DNA of 64,000 nt from Lachnospiraceae bacterium A2 (GCA_000403315.2 KE159636.1:835358-899357), one strand, 5' to 3'. Shown: positions 16,401-24,556, numbered from the stretch's first letter. Made by a program: numbers and translations. Notes: a model not told the origin generated them from the sequence alone.

Positions 16401-16422
16401 ATTATACGAGGGGGAAATGTAA

Positions 16423-17502
16423 ATGCCAGTATTTAAGAATGAAGGCAACGGCACATGGTATGTGATGGCTCGGTATGTGAACTGGAAAGGGGAGCGCAAG
16501 CAGAAGTGCAAGCGTGGGTTTGCCACAAAGCGGGATGCGCAGGAATGGGAACGGAAATTCCAGCTACAAAATTCCGCTGACCTTGACATGGACTTTGAAG
16601 CCTTTACAGAGCTTTATGCAAATGATGTCAAGAACCGTCTGAAAGAGAACACATGGCTGACAAAGGAGCATATCATTCGGACGAAGATTCTTCCGTACTT
16701 TGGAAAAATGAGGATTAGCGAAATTGGAACAAAGGAAATCATTGCATGGCAGAATGAGCTGCTTGCCTACCGTGATGAAAAACGCAATCCCTATTCGCAG
16801 ACGTATCTGAAAACGGTACACAACCAGCTTTCCGCTATCTTCAACCATGCGGTGCGCTATTACGACCTCCGCTCCAATCCTGCGGCAAAGGCGGGAAACA
16901 TGGGGAGCGAGGAACACAAGGAAATGCTGTTCTGGACGAAAGAGGAATACAGGAAGTTTGCGGATGAAATGATGGACAAGCCAGTTTCCTATTATGCGTT
17001 CCAGATGCTTTACTGGTGCGGAATCCGAGAGGGCGAATTATTAGCCTTGACCGCCGCAGATTTTAGCTTCGATAAGGAAACGGTCACGATTAACAAATCC
17101 TATCAGCGTTTGCATGGGGAAGATGTGATTACCTCTCCGAAAACGAAAAAGAGCAACCGCACAATCAAGATGCCGAAGTTTCTCTGCGAGGAAATGCAGG
17201 AGTATATCAGTATGCTGTACGGTTTAAAGAAGAAAGACCGCATTTTCACGGTAACAAAAAGCTATCTCCATCACGAGATGGACAGGGGCGCAAAAGCCGC
17301 AGGCGTAAAGCGCATACGGATTCATGATTTGCGGCATAGCCACATCAGTTTATTGATTGACATGGGGTTCTCGGCGGTGGCAATTGCTGACAGAGTAGGG
17401 CATGAGAGCATTGAAATCACTTACCGTTACGCACATTTATTTCCGTCAAAGCAGGCAGAAATGGCAGACAGGCTTGATGATTTAGGAAAGGGGGATTTTT
17501 GA
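16423..17502 (+). CDS. int: Tyrosine integrase of unit 2 (Tn916-Int type)
   Basis: 359 residues. The N-terminal ~50 residues (NGTWYVMARYVNWKGERKQKCKRGF) form the AP2-like arm-binding domain. A SAM-like core-binding domain follows, then the catalytic domain with R202 (GIREGELLALT), H301-x-x-R304 (HDLRHSH) and Tyr336 (RYAHLFP). It would recombine the GAGTTCGAATA core and bind the TGATAAC arm pairs. By eye it differs from the unit 5 integrase at about seven positions. Its natural 5' neighbour xis is separated by IS110, so its expression now depends on readthrough or an IS-borne promoter. Confidence 0.95.
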   Translation: MPVFKNEGNGTWYVMARYVNWKGERKQKCKRGFATKRDAQEWERKFQLQNSADLDMDFEAFTELYANDVKNRLKENTWLTKEHIIRTKILPYFGKMRISEIGTKEIIAWQNELLAYRDEKRNPYSQTYLKTVHNQLSAIFNHAVRYYDLRSNPAAKAGNMGSEEHKEMLFWTKEEYRKFADEMMDKPVSYYAFQMLYWCGIREGELLALTAADFSFDKETVTINKSYQRLHGEDVITSPKTKKSNRTIKMPKFLCEEMQEYISMLYGLKKKDRIFTVTKSYLHHEMDRGAKAAGVKRIRIHDLRHSHISLLIDMGFSAVAIADRVGHESIEITYRYAHLFPSKQAEMADRLDDLGKGDF

Positions 17503-17503
17503 T

Positions 17504-17836
17504 ATGTCGGCAAAGAATTTAGACAACTGCAACCGTTGGAGGAATAAGACCGTTGCCTTTCGGGTATCTCCCGAAGAAAATGAGCGGATTGACAAAGCGG
17601 TGCGGCTTTCGGGGCTTACCAAACAGGACTATATCACAAGGCGGCTCTTATGCCAAGACGTAGTAGTGCAGGGCAATCCGAGGGTGTATAAGGCACTCCG
17701 CAATGAGCTTTCCGCCGTCCTTGCAGAATTGCGGAGGATTGAAGCAGGCGGCGTAAATGAAGAACTGCTTGACACAATCGAACTGATTGCCGTTATCCTC
17801 GGCGGTCTGAAAGGAGAAAGTGAAGATGGCGAATAA
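17504..17836 (+). CDS. mobC: MobC-type relaxosome protein (unit 2)
   Basis: 110 residues, starting 1 bp after the int stop. KTVAFRVSPEENERIDKAVRLSGLTKQDYI is an N-terminal ribbon-helix-helix-like module, followed by RRLLCQDVVVQGNPRVYKAL and a helical tail, as in the mobC genes of units 3-5. It would help the MobV relaxase bind oriT. Its stop overlaps the repA start by 11 bp. Confidence 0.82.
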   Translation: MSAKNLDNCNRWRNKTVAFRVSPEENERIDKAVRLSGLTKQDYITRRLLCQDVVVQGNPRVYKALRNELSAVLAELRRIEAGGVNEELLDTIELIAVILGGLKGESEDGE

Positions 17837-18917
17837 AAAAGAAGTGACTGCTCCTGTTGTATCTGTTGGCGCAGATACAGAGCAGCCATCTAATGTAAAC
17901 AATAACAGTATATCCAATTACCCGCCGAAAAACAATAGCAAAGTTCTTGAAACAGTATCTATGGCAGAACTTTACGACACGGTATATCCGAGTAAGCCGC
18001 CGCTGATTGACGGCTTGCTTTACACTGGCACTTATCTTTTCGCAGGTGCGCCGAAACTCGGCAAGAGCTTTCTGATGGCGCAGATTGCCTACCATATCAG
18101 TAGGGGGATTCCTTTATGGGATTATCCTGTCCGCAAAGCGGCGGTGCTTTATCTTGCTCTTGAAGATGATTACCGCCGCCTGCAGGAAAGGCTGTACCGT
18201 ATGTTCGGCACGGATGGGGCAGATAATTTATTCTTTTCTGTTTCGGCGGGTAATCTTGGAAATGGACTGGATGAACAGTTGCAGGAATTTATGAAACAGC
18301 ATACCGAAACAAGACTGATTATTATTGATACGTTGCAAAAGGTGAGGGAAGTCGGAGGGGACAATTACAGTTATGCAAATGATTATGAGATTATTACAAG
18401 GCTCAAGCAGCTTGCAGACAGCTATGGTATTTGTATCCTGCTCGTACACCATACCAGAAAACAAAACTCTGATGATAAGTTTGATATGATTTCGGGGACT
18501 ACTGGCTTGCTCGGAGCGGCTGACGGAGCGTTTCTCCTGCAAAAAGAGAAACGGACAGGCAATGCCGCCACGCTTGAAATATCGGGCAGAGACCAGCAAG
18601 ACCAGAAGCTGTACCTTATCCGCAATACAGAAACATTACTGTGGGAATTGGAAAAGGCAGAAACAGAATTATGGAAAGAGCCGCCAGAGCCATTGCTTGA
18701 GAGGATTGCAGAAATTTTTTCTTCGGGCAATAAAACATGGGAAGGCACTCCCACAGAACTGTGTGGGTATCTCGGTGTTGATATGCAAGCAAACGCCCTT
18801 ACAAGAAAATTGAACGTCAATGCAGGACGGTTATTGAATGAATATGGTATCCGTTATGAGAATAACCGTAACCGCAACGGGCGTAAAGTGAAATTCAGTC
18901 TGTTTGAGCAGGCGTGA
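17826..18917 (+). CDS. repA: RepA-like hexameric helicase/RecA-fold ATPase (unit 2)
   Basis: 363 residues from ATG 17826 (AAAGGAG 9 bp upstream). RecA-fold AAA_25 ATPase: Walker A GAPKLGKS, Walker B LIIIDTLQ, then LLVHHTRK, a helicase-type motif. The C-terminal ~80 residues look like a winged helix. Homologues are RSF1010 RepA-like replicative helicases of plasmids and IMEs. With the iteron-like repeats at its 3' end it suggests the excised circle can replicate. Confidence 0.85.
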   Translation: MANKKEVTAPVVSVGADTEQPSNVNNNSISNYPPKNNSKVLETVSMAELYDTVYPSKPPLIDGLLYTGTYLFAGAPKLGKSFLMAQIAYHISRGIPLWDYPVRKAAVLYLALEDDYRRLQERLYRMFGTDGADNLFFSVSAGNLGNGLDEQLQEFMKQHTETRLIIIDTLQKVREVGGDNYSYANDYEIITRLKQLADSYGICILLVHHTRKQNSDDKFDMISGTTGLLGAADGAFLLQKEKRTGNAATLEISGRDQQDQKLYLIRNTETLLWELEKAETELWKEPPEPLLERIAEIFSSGNKTWEGTPTELCGYLGVDMQANALTRKLNVNAGRLLNEYGIRYENNRNRNGRKVKFSLFEQA

Positions 18918-18998
18918 CGATATGTGACGGTGTGACGATATTTTTAGGAGTGGGTGCAGTGTCAAAAATACCGTCATCATCGTCACATACCGTCACGG
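18912..18998 (+). other. Iteron-like region, candidate replication origin of unit 2
   Basis: Three direct GTGACGRT boxes (18913, 18924, 18932) are followed by three reverse-oriented boxes (ACCGTCAT 18970, ATCGTCAC 18979, ACCGTCAC 18989). They overlap the repA stop. Unit 5 has the same layout at 61228. The position between helicase and relaxase suggests an origin; function is inferred. Confidence 0.5.
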
Positions 18999-19103
18999 AT
19001 AGAGTTTTTGCGGGGTGCAGGGGGCTTTTTTCAAAAAGCCGCCCTCGCCCCTCGGAGAGCGCAAAACCTGCTTGCAGGTTGCATTTTTGTTGGCACAGCC
19101 GAC

Positions 19104-19140
19104 AAAAGTGCTTTTGCGTTACTTTCGGGAAAGTAACAAA
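19104..19140 (+). other. Candidate oriT of unit 2
   Basis: AAAAGTGCTTTTGCG followed by the inverted repeat GTTACTTTC/GAAAGTAAC (19118-19137) and AAAG. The same string stands just upstream of the relaxase in units 3 and 5 (30968, 61471). MobV relaxases nick beside such a repeat upstream of their own gene. The palindrome ACCTGCTTGCAGGT lies ~50 bp further upstream. Confidence 0.6.
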
Positions 19141-19193
19141 GCCTACCAGCCGAAAAGAAAGGGCGTGATTTTATAAGACGGACGATTAGCGCG

Positions 19194-20351
19194 ATGGTGG
19201 GGAAAGGCTCGGTCAACCATAACAGCCGCAAGTTTAAGGCTGAAAATGTGGATGGGGAGCGTTCACACCTTAATGTAGATTACTGTAATGAGAATATAAA
19301 GAAAGTGTATCATAAGCTATTTGATGAAGCGTTGCAAAGGTACAATGAAAAGCAGACGAGGGCAGACCGCCGCATTGCTGACTATTACGAGAAGATACGG
19401 AACTCAAAGCAGGAAAAGCCGTTCCATGAACTGATTTTGCAGATTGGCGATAAGGAAAATATGGGGGCAGGAAGTGAAAACGGACAGATTGCAAGGCAGA
19501 TTTTGGATGAATATTATCATGGATTTCAAGAACGAAACCCTAATCTTTATGTATTTTCCGCTCATATCCATATGGATGAAGCAACGCCGCATCTGCACAT
19601 TGATTTTGTTCCGTTCACGACTGGCAGCAAGCGTGGGCTTGATACAAGGGTATCTTTGAAGCAGGCGTTAGCGGCGCAGGGATTCAAAGGCGGCTCCCGT
19701 GGCGATACGGAGTGGAGCCAGTGGGTACAATCCGAAAAAGAGAACCTTGCCGCTGTGATGGGGCGGCATGGCATTGAATGGGAGCATAAAGGCACGCATG
19801 AGAAACATTTGTCTGTCCTTGATTATAAAAAGCAGGAGCGGGAAAAAGAGGTCATCCAGCTTGAGGGGCAGATTTCAGAGAAAAAAGAGGAATTTCAAGT
19901 ATTGTCGGACAGGGTGGAGAATTACGGCAAAGGAATGGAAAACCTAAAAACTCTGGAACAGGTGCTTGACACTTCTCCAGAGTACCAGTTTCCAGAGCCG
20001 CAGGGGTTCATGTCGGCGAAGTCATATAGAAATAAAGTGGCAGAGCCTTTGGTGCAAAAGCTGAAATCGCTTGTTAAAACAGCTCTTATAAGGTGTTTTG
20101 AAGCTTGGGACAGCTATTATCGGCTGAATGCCACAAACAGTAATCTTCATCGTGAAAATGACGGGTTAAGGAAAATCAATGAGAAACTGGCAGGGGATAA
20201 TGAAAACCTCCGTGCGGAAAACAAAGATTATAAGCTGCTCCGTAAGGCATTTGGAAGTAAGCAGATGGAAAGCCTTTTGGAGCAGGCAAAAGCGGCGCAG
20301 AAGTTGAAACAGCGAGGGAAACACTTTAAAAACAACAAAGAGGAAAGGTAG
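19194..20351 (+). CDS. mobV: MobV-type (Pre/Mob) relaxase of unit 2
   Basis: 385 residues from ATG 19194. The metal and catalytic motif is H124-I-H126-M-D-E with TPHLHIDF, the MobV signature (HxHxDExTPHxH). The N-terminal GSVNHNSRKF is conserved in units 3 and 5, and the C-terminal half is coiled coil. Homology to the unit 3 protein (LKRTIS...) suggests the true start is upstream at the in-frame ATA 19173, 8 bp after AAAGGG, which would add seven residues. It nicks oriT for mobilization by a helper conjugative element; no type IV secretion genes are present. Confidence 0.88.
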   Translation: MVGKGSVNHNSRKFKAENVDGERSHLNVDYCNENIKKVYHKLFDEALQRYNEKQTRADRRIADYYEKIRNSKQEKPFHELILQIGDKENMGAGSENGQIARQILDEYYHGFQERNPNLYVFSAHIHMDEATPHLHIDFVPFTTGSKRGLDTRVSLKQALAAQGFKGGSRGDTEWSQWVQSEKENLAAVMGRHGIEWEHKGTHEKHLSVLDYKKQEREKEVIQLEGQISEKKEEFQVLSDRVENYGKGMENLKTLEQVLDTSPEYQFPEPQGFMSAKSYRNKVAEPLVQKLKSLVKTALIRCFEAWDSYYRLNATNSNLHRENDGLRKINEKLAGDNENLRAENKDYKLLRKAFGSKQMESLLEQAKAAQKLKQRGKHFKNNKEER

Positions 20352-20359
20352 GAAACATT

Positions 20360-20737
20360 ATGGAAAACAGGATTTATGACGAAAACAACAGTCTCTGGTA
20401 TGCAAAGCAAGGTGACTATTATCTCCCAGAGCTTGCATTACCTCCCGAAGAAGAAAAGCCGATTGGTATTTGGGGGCAGCGACATTTACAGTATCTCAAA
20501 GAGCATAAGCAGTTTGTTTATATCAATCTGCTGACAAGCGGTAGGCTGAACGAATACCTTGCAAGCGTAGATGAACAGGCAGAGGATATGTTTTCTCGGC
20601 TGGTAGAGGAATATGCCGACAGGCAGGGAGTGACGGAACGGCTAAAGGCAGAAAACCAGATTTTATGGGTTCAAAAAATGAATAATATTCGGATGTGCGT
20701 GAGAGAAATTGTGGAGAGAGAAATTCTTTATCTATAA
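20360..20737 (+). CDS. tnpV: TnpV-family transposon protein (unit 2)
   Basis: 125 residues, 8 bp after the relaxase. LWYAKQGDYYLPELALPPEEEKPIGIWGQRH is the TnpV signature and the rest is helical. It always follows the relaxase in these elements (second copy at 62727). Role unknown. The hairpin CGGCACTTCTG/AGGAGTGCCG follows at 20743-20775. Confidence 0.85.
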   Translation: MENRIYDENNSLWYAKQGDYYLPELALPPEEEKPIGIWGQRHLQYLKEHKQFVYINLLTSGRLNEYLASVDEQAEDMFSRLVEEYADRQGVTERLKAENQILWVQKMNNIRMCVREIVEREILYL

Positions 20738-20797
20738 AATGAAAATGGCGGCACTTCTGTATTTTTATAGGAGTGCCGTGATATTTCAAGTTGCTTT

Positions 20798-20847
20798 TTG
20801 AACAAAATCATGGTAAACTTATAATTGTTCTATATAGAATTGTTCTA
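20798..20847 (+). promoter_or_regulatory. marR promoter and operator
   Basis: TTGAAC (20798) and TATAAT (20820) are 16 bp apart. Directly downstream is the perfect palindrome TTCTATATAGAA (20828-20839), embedded in two direct copies of ATTGTTCTA (20824, 20839). This is typical for autoregulation by the adjacent MarR protein. Confidence 0.7.
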
Positions 20848-20867
20848 ATAGGATTAGAGGTGAAGGA

Positions 20868-21308
20868 TTGGAAACAAAGGGTGGATTTTATATTACGCAG
20901 ATAAAACAGCTTCAAGATAGGATTTTTGAAAGGCTATTACTCGAAAATGGTATTGAAATAAGTGGCGGGCAGGGAAGAATCTTATTTATTTTGTGGAAAA
21001 CAGATAATCTTACAATCAGCGAAATAAGTGAAAAAACCTCCCTTGCTAAAAACACAGTATCCGTTGTAATAAATGGTATGGTTAATAAGGGAATTGTGGA
21101 AAGGAATATCAATCCTAAGAATCGCCGCCAGACTATTGTGTCGCTTACTGATTATGCAAAATCATTACAAGCAAAATATGAAGTTGTCTCTCAGCAAATG
21201 AACCTGTTGTTTTATCAAGGCTTTTCAGAAGATGAGCAAAAACAATTTGAACAGTATCTTGCCCGAATACTGGAAACTTTGATAGAAAATCTGCATAAAA
21301 ACAAATAA
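20868..21308 (+). CDS. MarR-family transcriptional regulator
   Basis: 146 residues from a TTG start with GTGAAGGA upstream. A winged helix-turn-helix (LTISEISEKTSLAKNTVSVVINGMVNKGIVER, then RRQTIVSLTDYAK) is flanked by dimerization helices. It probably represses itself and the following flavin-type gene through the palindrome at 20828. First cargo gene after the mobilization module. Confidence 0.88.
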   Translation: METKGGFYITQIKQLQDRIFERLLLENGIEISGGQGRILFILWKTDNLTISEISEKTSLAKNTVSVVINGMVNKGIVERNINPKNRRQTIVSLTDYAKSLQAKYEVVSQQMNLLFYQGFSEDEQKQFEQYLARILETLIENLHKNK

Positions 21309-21331
21309 TTTTAAGACGAGGAGAATAGTAA

Positions 21332-21760
21332 ATGAAAACAAGAGAAAGTATCATCGAATTTATCCAAAAACAAAAAACAGCTTTTGTCGGTTCTGTAGAT
21401 GAAGATGGTTTTCCAAATATGAAAGCCATGTTTACGCCACGCAAGATAGATGGGAATTGTTTTTATTTTAGCACGAATACGTCTTCCATGCGGGCACAAC
21501 AGTTTATGAAGAATCCAAAAGCAAGTATCTATGTTTATCATAGAGGGCGTTTTAAGTATGAGGGCATTATGCTGACAGGGACAATGGAAGTTTTGCAAGA
21601 TGATGGTATAAAGCAAGAAATATGGCGTACTGGAGATACTATGTATTATAAACAAGGTGTAAATGACCCAGATTATTGTGTACTGAAATTTACAGCAATA
21701 AAAGGCAGGCATTATTGTGATTTGCAAACAGAAAGTTTTAATATTGGGGACTTAGAGTAA
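21332..21760 (+). CDS. Pyridoxamine 5'-phosphate oxidase-like flavin-binding protein
   Basis: 142 residues. The split-barrel fold starts IIEFIQKQKTAFVGSVDEDGFPNMKAMF, then FYFSTNTSSMRAQQFMKNPKASIYVYHRGRFKYEGIMLTGTMEVL. Such proteins bind FMN, F420 or haem and are often controlled by a neighbouring MarR. The substrate is unknown. Its stop shares a base with the start of the next gene. Confidence 0.85.
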   Translation: MKTRESIIEFIQKQKTAFVGSVDEDGFPNMKAMFTPRKIDGNCFYFSTNTSSMRAQQFMKNPKASIYVYHRGRFKYEGIMLTGTMEVLQDDGIKQEIWRTGDTMYYKQGVNDPDYCVLKFTAIKGRHYCDLQTESFNIGDLE

Positions 21761-21939
21761 TGGAAACAGAATGGATACTTTGTCCTATTTGTGGTAATAA
21801 AACACGAAACAGAATTAGAGAGGATACAGAATTAAAGCATTTTCCGCTGTATTGTCCTAAGTGCAGACAGGAAAGTTTAGTTGATGTGAAAGGTTTGGTT
21901 GTAAAGGTCATAAAAGATTATCAAAATCAGAAAGGATGA
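21760..21939 (+). CDS. Cysteine-rich KTR-domain protein (59 aa)
   Basis: ATG 21760 overlaps the previous stop (TAATG). Two zinc-ribbon CxxC pairs (CPICGNKTRNRIRED and YCPKCRQE) with the KTR signature between them. Common as a small cargo gene in Tn916-like and IME regions. Function unknown. Confidence 0.82.
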   Translation: METEWILCPICGNKTRNRIREDTELKHFPLYCPKCRQESLVDVKGLVVKVIKDYQNQKG

Positions 21940-21945
21940 AACACT

Positions 21946-22149
21946 ATGGAAGAATTAAGGAATATTATGGAAAAATTTGCAGCATCTGGATGGGACTTGA
22001 TTTCTATTCCTGCACATGCATGGTTAATGGGAGAAAGTAATAAAGATACACTCATTGCTTCTATCAAACAAGCAGATAGAGAATGTGGCAGTTGTGGGTG
22101 TGAGTTAGACCCGCTCTATAAAAGAGCATTAGTATTACTAAACAAATAA
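21946..22149 (+). CDS. Hypothetical 67-aa protein
   Basis: Starts 6 bp after the KTR gene behind GAAAGGATG. Helical N-terminus, then a C-terminal ECGSCGCELD cluster that may bind metal. Contains SGWDLISIPAHAWLMG, which I do not recognise. Spacing argues for the same operon. Confidence 0.7.
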   Translation: MEELRNIMEKFAASGWDLISIPAHAWLMGESNKDTLIASIKQADRECGSCGCELDPLYKRALVLLNK

Positions 22150-22233
22150 AAATTTTTATCAAAATATGGTGCGTATTTAGTATATATTTGATATAATTAT
22201 AAGTAAGAAGATTTGATGGAAGGAGGTTGTACT

Positions 22234-23397
22234 ATGCCAGCAGTGAATGTGAATATTTGCCCTGAAATAATTAACTGGGCTTTAAGCCAGACACAAGAAG
22301 ATAAACTGGGTGACAAACTGATGAATAATATAACAAAATGGCTTGATGGTACAAAAAAGCCGACTTTCAATCAGATAGAGGATTTTAGTAAGAAAGCCAA
22401 TATTCCGTTAGGATATTTTTTCCTGCAAACTCCGCCTGTGGAGCAAATTGATTTATTAGAGTATCGAACGGTTGATAGTGTTCAACTAGCAAATCCTAGT
22501 CGTAATTTAGTTGACACCATTCATGAGATGGAGAATATTCAAGATTGGATGAAAACATATAGACAGGATTTGGGATTTGATAAGTTATCGATTGTCGGTT
22601 GTATGAGAGGAATTCATGAGGTTGATGTTATTGTAAATAGAATACGCAGGGATTTAGAGTTTGATGATGCTTGGTATGAGAAAAGTAAAGATGCTAGAGA
22701 GGCTTTCAATTATATTAGAAGACAACTGGAGGTATGTGGTGTTGTTGTAATGATGAGTGGTATTGTTGGCAAAAATACTCACCGTGCTTTGGACGTAGAT
22801 GAATTCAGGGCATTTGCAATGGTGGATGATTGGGCTCCGCTTATATTCATCAATACAGCAGATTCTAATGGTGCCAGATTATTTTCTATATTGCATGAAA
22901 TTGTCCATATCTGGTTAGGCAGAGATGATTTATTTAATGATAGACAAAGTCGAATATCTGGTGTAAGTGATATAGAGGTGATATGTAATGCTGTGGCAGG
23001 AGAATTAATAGTGCCCAAGAATGCATTTTTAAACAAATGGGATATGTATGATATGGAAATATTTGAAAAGATTACAGAATTGGCAAAATATTTTCGATGT
23101 GGAGAGACTGTTATAGCAAGAAAAGCCATTGATTGTAAGAAGATAGAGCAAAATATATACGATGAGGTAGCAAACACCGCAATCAAAAATTACAAACAGA
23201 TGAAAGAAAATAAACAAACCGATGGTGGTAATTACTATAATACAATGGGCTCTCGCTTGGATGGATGTCTGATAAGGGCGTTGTGTGAAAGTATTAATAT
23301 GGGAAGGACTACTTATACAGAAGCCTATCGTTTGACTAATACCAGCCGCAAGACATTTTCCGAAGTGGCACAGCGTCTTGGAGGTGTGGAATGGTAG
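22234..23397 (+). CDS. XRE plus ImmA/IrrE metallopeptidase (antitoxin-like)
   Basis: 387 residues. ATG 22234 lies behind AAGGAGG; an upstream TTG is unlikely. The N-terminus is helix-turn-helix-like (WLDGTKKPTFNQIEDFSKKANIPLGYFF). The C-terminal half is an ImmA/IrrE zinc peptidase with HEIVHIWLG (HExxH). It overlaps the following PIN-like gene by 7 bp. ImmA/IrrE plus DUF4411 is a recurrent pair that looks like a toxin-antitoxin module, with this protein as antitoxin/regulator. Confidence 0.85.
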   Translation: MPAVNVNICPEIINWALSQTQEDKLGDKLMNNITKWLDGTKKPTFNQIEDFSKKANIPLGYFFLQTPPVEQIDLLEYRTVDSVQLANPSRNLVDTIHEMENIQDWMKTYRQDLGFDKLSIVGCMRGIHEVDVIVNRIRRDLEFDDAWYEKSKDAREAFNYIRRQLEVCGVVVMMSGIVGKNTHRALDVDEFRAFAMVDDWAPLIFINTADSNGARLFSILHEIVHIWLGRDDLFNDRQSRISGVSDIEVICNAVAGELIVPKNAFLNKWDMYDMEIFEKITELAKYFRCGETVIARKAIDCKKIEQNIYDEVANTAIKNYKQMKENKQTDGGNYYNTMGSRLDGCLIRALCESINMGRTTYTEAYRLTNTSRKTFSEVAQRLGGVEW

Positions 23398-23903
23398 AAA
23401 AATTTTTAATCGACTCCAATTCATTTATGACACCATATAGACAGTATTATGCTTTTGATTTAGTTCCAGCCTATTGGGAAGAAATATCAAAATGTACGAG
23501 TTCGGGAAGATTGGTACTGCTTGATATAGTCAAAGCAGAAATTGATAAAGGCAAGGATGATTTGGCTGATTGGATAAGCAGACAAGCAGGATTTGTTATC
23601 TGTAATCATATATCACCAGAAATTATTGGTAAGTATCCAGAGGTTTTACAGTATATACAAATGTGTGGCTTATACAAAGAACAAGCACTACAAACATGGG
23701 CTAATGGAGATGTTGCAGACCCTTGGTTGATTGCGGTGGCAGCAGTAAATGATTATACAATTATTACAGCAGAAGTACCATCAGGTGGATTAAGTGTAAA
23801 GAATCCAAATAGAAATGCTAAAATACCAGATGTAGCGAAGAAATTTGGAGTTAGGACGAATAACTTGTATTATATGATGAGACAGTTAGGAATCAAAATT
23901 TAG
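23391..23903 (+). CDS. DUF4411 PIN-like protein, putative toxin
   Basis: 170 residues. FLIDSNSFMTPYR carries the first acidic residue of a PIN-type RNase. IVKAEIDKGKDDLADW and DVADPWLIAVAAVNDYTIITAE supply further acidic residues. The C-terminus AKIPDVAKKFGVRTNNLYYMMRQLGIKI matches the DUF4411 tail. The pairing with ImmA/IrrE suggests an RNA-cleaving toxin under its control. Confidence 0.85.
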   Translation: MVEKFLIDSNSFMTPYRQYYAFDLVPAYWEEISKCTSSGRLVLLDIVKAEIDKGKDDLADWISRQAGFVICNHISPEIIGKYPEVLQYIQMCGLYKEQALQTWANGDVADPWLIAVAAVNDYTIITAEVPSGGLSVKNPNRNAKIPDVAKKFGVRTNNLYYMMRQLGIKI

Positions 23904-24023
23904 ATAATTACATAGTCATGGCTAGGAGTATTAATTTGCGCTTTCTCATGTTGCTCTGTCATGTATTCTCATAAGTTAAAAAATGGATGGCAGTATAGAT
24001 TCATAATATCAGGAGGTACGATT

Positions 24024-24128
24024 ATGACAATAATAACAACTGTAAAAAGCATTATGGTGGGTACGGGCAGTTCTGGGAATTTGTACAAAAGTATGCAGGA
24101 GCATATGAGAAAGCAAAAATTAATATGA
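24024..24128 (+). CDS. Possible 34-aa peptide
   Basis: The ATG at 24024 has AGGAGGT 6 bp upstream and a 34-codon frame to TGA 24126. It contains VGTGSSGN, as found at the N-terminus of metallo-beta-lactamase-fold proteins, so it may be a gene remnant. The rest of 23904-24578 holds the tRNA 3' relic, arm sites, att core and a terminator. Confidence 0.35.
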   Translation: MTIITTVKSIMVGTGSSGNLYKSMQEHMRKQKLI

Positions 24129-24130
24129 CA

Positions 24131-24187
24131 TGAAGACGCCGTAGGTTCGAATCCTACAATTCCCATTGGGCTACGTTTGGTAGCCCA
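24131..24187 (+). other. tRNA 3'-end relic with terminator
   Basis: GTAGGTTCGAATCCTAC (24141-24157) is a perfect tRNA T-arm, followed by AATTCCCA, a 7-nt acceptor strand plus discriminator. Then comes the hairpin TGGGCTAC/GTAGCCCA with TTTT (24167-24191). No D-arm or anticodon arm is convincing upstream. GGGAATT at 24075 could pair with the acceptor strand but lies 91 nt from the 3' end. Best read as the 3' part of a tRNA left by an integration event. Confidence 0.6.
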
Positions 24188-24366
24188 TTTTCTAAATTAT
24201 ATTTGGTTCAAGAGAAAGTAAGATAGTAAGGAGTTATAACAATTTTTTGAAGAGATTTTTAAGATATGACTAGATAAGCATATTGAATTTTTAAGCAAAA
24301 TCGCTTATAATTTAAGCCATAGCATATAGCTATTATCCGCAGTTGTAGAGTAAGTGTTATCAGGAG

Positions 24367-24384
24367 CGATAACAAAATGATAAC
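24367..24384 (+). repeat. Arm-type integrase sites, right end of unit 2
   Basis: CGATAAC (24367) and TGATAAC (24378), 11 bp apart and ~108 bp before the core. Same heptamer as the unit 2 left end. A reverse copy GTTATC precedes them at 24356. Confidence 0.75.
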
Positions 24385-24485
24385 ATTAGCTCATATAGGC
24401 AGGATAATATGGATATATCAAATAATCAAAAGATTTACATACTCGACAGAGAATAATTTCTAAACAAAATTAGTTAGGAAAAGTC

Positions 24486-24496
24486 GAGTTCGAATA
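24486..24496 (+). other. Attachment core, junction unit 2/unit 3
   Basis: GAGTTCGAATA followed by GTAA, so the twelfth base differs from the other three sites. This limits the fully shared core to 11 bp. Confidence 0.75.
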
Positions 24497-24504
24497 GTAA
24501 ACAG

Positions 24505-24545
24505 AAAGCCGGGAAGCCGCATAAACAGCGGACTTTCCGGCTTTT
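24505..24545 (+). terminator. Terminator beside the unit 2/3 core
   Basis: AAAGCCGG (24505) pairs with CCGGCTTT (24537), enclosing an inner CCGC/GCGG stem around ATAAACA. The + strand ends in TTTT. The GCGGACTT string inside recurs beside the other cores. Confidence 0.65.
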
Positions 24546-24556
24546 GATGTGGGGCG

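Larger units (their letters stand above)
14496..16407 (-). mobile_element. IS110-family insertion sequence (approximate ends)
   Basis: The unit 5 sequence without the insertion gives the empty site. Homology to the xis end stops near 14495 and resumes near 16405 just before the integrase ATG. The element has one DEDD transposase on the minus strand and a long gene-free 5' part (15888-16407). This is the IS110-group layout, with the guide-RNA region upstream of the transposase. Exact ends cannot be fixed by eye. Confidence 0.75.
13388..24485. mobile_element. Unit 2: integrative mobilizable element (about 11.1 kb)
   Basis: Bounded by GAGTTCGAATA cores and by TGATAAC heptamer pairs at both ends (13447 and 24367). 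Backbone: XRE, xis, int, mobC, repA, iteron region, oriT, relaxase, tnpV. Cargo: marR, PNPOx-like, KTR, ImmA/IrrE, PIN-like. A secondary IS110-type insertion sits between xis and int. The backbone is nearly identical to that of unit 5. Confidence 0.8.

Noticed and set aside
24075..24165. Complete tRNA gene
   Set aside because: Acceptor and T-arm pair, but length is 91 nt and no D-arm or anticodon arm can be drawn; recorded as a relic only.
23969..24166. Leftward frame starting MGIVGFEPTASSC
   Set aside because: GFEP is the usual false translation of a tRNA T-arm complement; marks the tRNA relic, not a protein.
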